A DNA stretch of 5,811 bases from assembly GCA_036506155.1 (NCBI GenBank), contig DASXSF010000030.1, forward strand, positions 1-5,811. Direction: 5' to 3'. How positions within the stretch are numbered: the first letter of the stretch is position 1; every line of letters begins with the position of its first letter. This DNA comes from DASXRA01 sp036506155. GTDB lineage: Bacteria; Actinomycetota; Actinomycetes; Mycobacteriales; Jatrophihabitantaceae. Position numbers and translations under genes: made by a program. The notes under the pieces were generated by a model. It saw only the letters and a list, made by a program, of their open reading frames with translations. It did no database searches and had not been told where the DNA came from. Shown here piece by piece: positions 5,177-5,811 of the stretch.

Positions 5177-5182
5177 AAGGAG
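5177..5182 (+). promoter_or_regulatory. Ribosome binding site fixing the start at 5188
   Basis: AAGGAG lies 5 nt before ATG 5188. It rules against the in-frame TTG at 5131, which is better explained as part of the -35 box. Confidence 0.75.
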
Positions 5183-5187
5183 ATCGG

Positions 5188-5622
5188 ATGAACGCTGCCA
5201 TGAAAAGGCTGATGAGGGCCGGCAACGGCCTCGCCGTGTTCGTGTACCGCCGGTCGAACGGGCGGATCGGCGGGTCCGCCCGGGGTGGGACCCCGGTCCT
5301 GCTGCTCACCGTGGCTGGTCGCAAGACCGGGATCCCCCACACAACGCCGGTCAGCTACTTCGAGGACGAGGGCGGCTACGTGGTCACTGGCACCGCCGGC
5401 GGGACGAAGCAGGATCCCCAATGGTTCCGCAACCTGCGCGCCGCTTCCCGAGCACACGTCGAGTTGGGTCCCCGGCACCTGGACGTCGATGTGCACGTGG
5501 CATCGGCGGCGGAGCGCGACCGTCTCTGGCGCGAGGTCGTCCTGGCCCGGGCACCGTCCTTCGGCACGTACGAGGAAAAGTCGGGGCGTGTGATCCCTGT
5601 CGCAGTGCTCACGCCCGTGTGA
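5188..5622 (+). CDS. Ddn-like nitroreductase/quinone reductase family protein (F420-dependent type)
   Basis: This 144-residue protein belongs to the deazaflavin-dependent nitroreductase (Ddn/FDOR-B) family, small split-barrel proteins that use coenzyme F420 to reduce quinones or nitro compounds, often at the membrane. The diagnostic pattern is present in order: a basic amphipathic N-terminus with a RxxNGRIGG segment (22-29), LLLTVAGRKTGIPHTTPV (38-55), the strand GGYVVTGTAGG (62-72), DPQWFRNLRA (76-85) and VELG (91-94). The length is typical and no part is missing. The family's F420 preference is established for characterised members; for this protein it is inferred. The substrate is unknown. 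It has its own promoter-like box and ribosome binding site, so it is likely independent of the upstream pseudogene. It ends 12 nt before the stop of the convergent SRPBCC fragment. Confidence 0.88.
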   Translation: MNAAMKRLMRAGNGLAVFVYRRSNGRIGGSARGGTPVLLLTVAGRKTGIPHTTPVSYFEDEGGYVVTGTAGGTKQDPQWFRNLRAASRAHVELGPRHLDVDVHVASAAERDRLWREVVLARAPSFGTYEEKSGRVIPVAVLTPV

Positions 5623-5634
5623 CCGTCGTGCGCG

Positions 5635-5811
5635 TCACCGAGCAACCGGGACCTGCCGCATCGGGTCTAACGTCTCCCCGGAGGGAAGTGTGACGTCGTG
5701 GTCCAGCACGCCGAAGTCGTTGCGCGGCGCGAACGTTACCGTGACACGCCCCATCGGAGACTCCGTGAACCAATGCGCCCCGTCATGCTCAACCCTGGAG
5801 CCTGCGAGGCC
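5635..5811 (-). CDS. SRPBCC-family protein, 5' part outside the window, C-terminus shortened
   Basis: The minus-strand frame entering from the right edge stays open for 58 codons. It reads GAHWFTESPMGRVTVTFAPR followed by NDFGVLDHDVTLPSGET, then DPMRQVPVAR and a TGA (5635-5637). The middle is very like the beta-sheet region of small actinobacterial SRPBCC (START/polyketide-cyclase-like) proteins, which bind hydrophobic ligands. In those I recall, the GET-PMRV-P segment is followed by another strand (around EVVFTL) and a long C-terminal helix, roughly 40 more residues. Here the stop comes right after the PMR segment, and the adjacent plus-strand DNA is the 3' end of the Ddn-like gene, so the missing part is not simply out of frame nearby. 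The gene is probably truncated and non-functional, but its start is not visible. Confidence 0.7.
   Translation of the reverse strand, partial: GLAGSRVEHDGAHWFTESPMGRVTVTFAPRNDFGVLDHDVTLPSGETLDPMRQVPVAR

Noticed and set aside
5619..5638. GTGAC/GTCAC inverted repeat containing the stop codons of both convergent genes
   Set aside because: Only 5 bp of stem with a 10-nt loop, which is too weak to call a bidirectional terminator.
1..5811. CRISPR arrays, tRNA genes, insertion-sequence ends
   Set aside because: No regularly spaced repeats, no cloverleaf-like segment and no transposase-like translation were seen on either strand.

Overview
The window is GC-rich throughout and its genes use codons ending in G or C. 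It encodes families typical of actinobacteria: a Ddn-like deazaflavin (F420) nitroreductase-family protein, an SRPBCC protein, and a small conserved protein of the PDDD-IRR-VRHYRYD type. Actinomycete chromosomal DNA is therefore the best guess; the genus cannot be fixed from the sequence. I see no tRNA, rRNA, CRISPR array, transposase or phage gene.

Layout. Positions 1-354 hold no gene I can support, only a perfect 7-bp hairpin and a TTGACA box. A shikimate-kinase-like NTPase (355-789, +) has lost four residues of its P-loop. It is followed by a small conserved protein of unknown function (857-1270, +), an uncharacterised 192-residue protein (1477-2055, +) and an 81-residue membrane protein (2194-2439, +). 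Convergent to these is a LysR-type regulator (2559-3462, -) whose N-terminus is broken by one extra base. Divergent from it is an operon for a ten-helix EamA/RhtA-type transporter (3537-4466, +) and a VOC/glyoxalase-fold protein (4476-4832, +). Then come a frameshifted, 3'-truncated second copy of the 857-1270 gene (4922-5094, +), the Ddn-like gene (5188-5622, +), and at the right edge a shortened SRPBCC fragment on the minus strand (5635-5811).

The clearest functional unit is LysR / transporter / VOC. The 74-bp divergent intergenic region carries two overlapping inverted repeats (3461-3494) suited to LysR binding, one arm of which overlaps the lysR start codon. The transporter and VOC genes are 9 nt apart and are probably cotranscribed.

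I did not find an obviously new multi-gene system. What is unusual is the number of damaged genes: a P-loop deletion, a one-base insertion in the LysR wHTH, a decayed paralogue, and a shortened SRPBCC gene. Also notable are a -10-like box placed the same way 6 nt before the GTG of both paralogues, which suggests leaderless transcription, and an exact 15-nt repeat at 2031 and 4855. The region looks like accessory DNA in decay, although sequencing error must be excluded for the two one-base indels.
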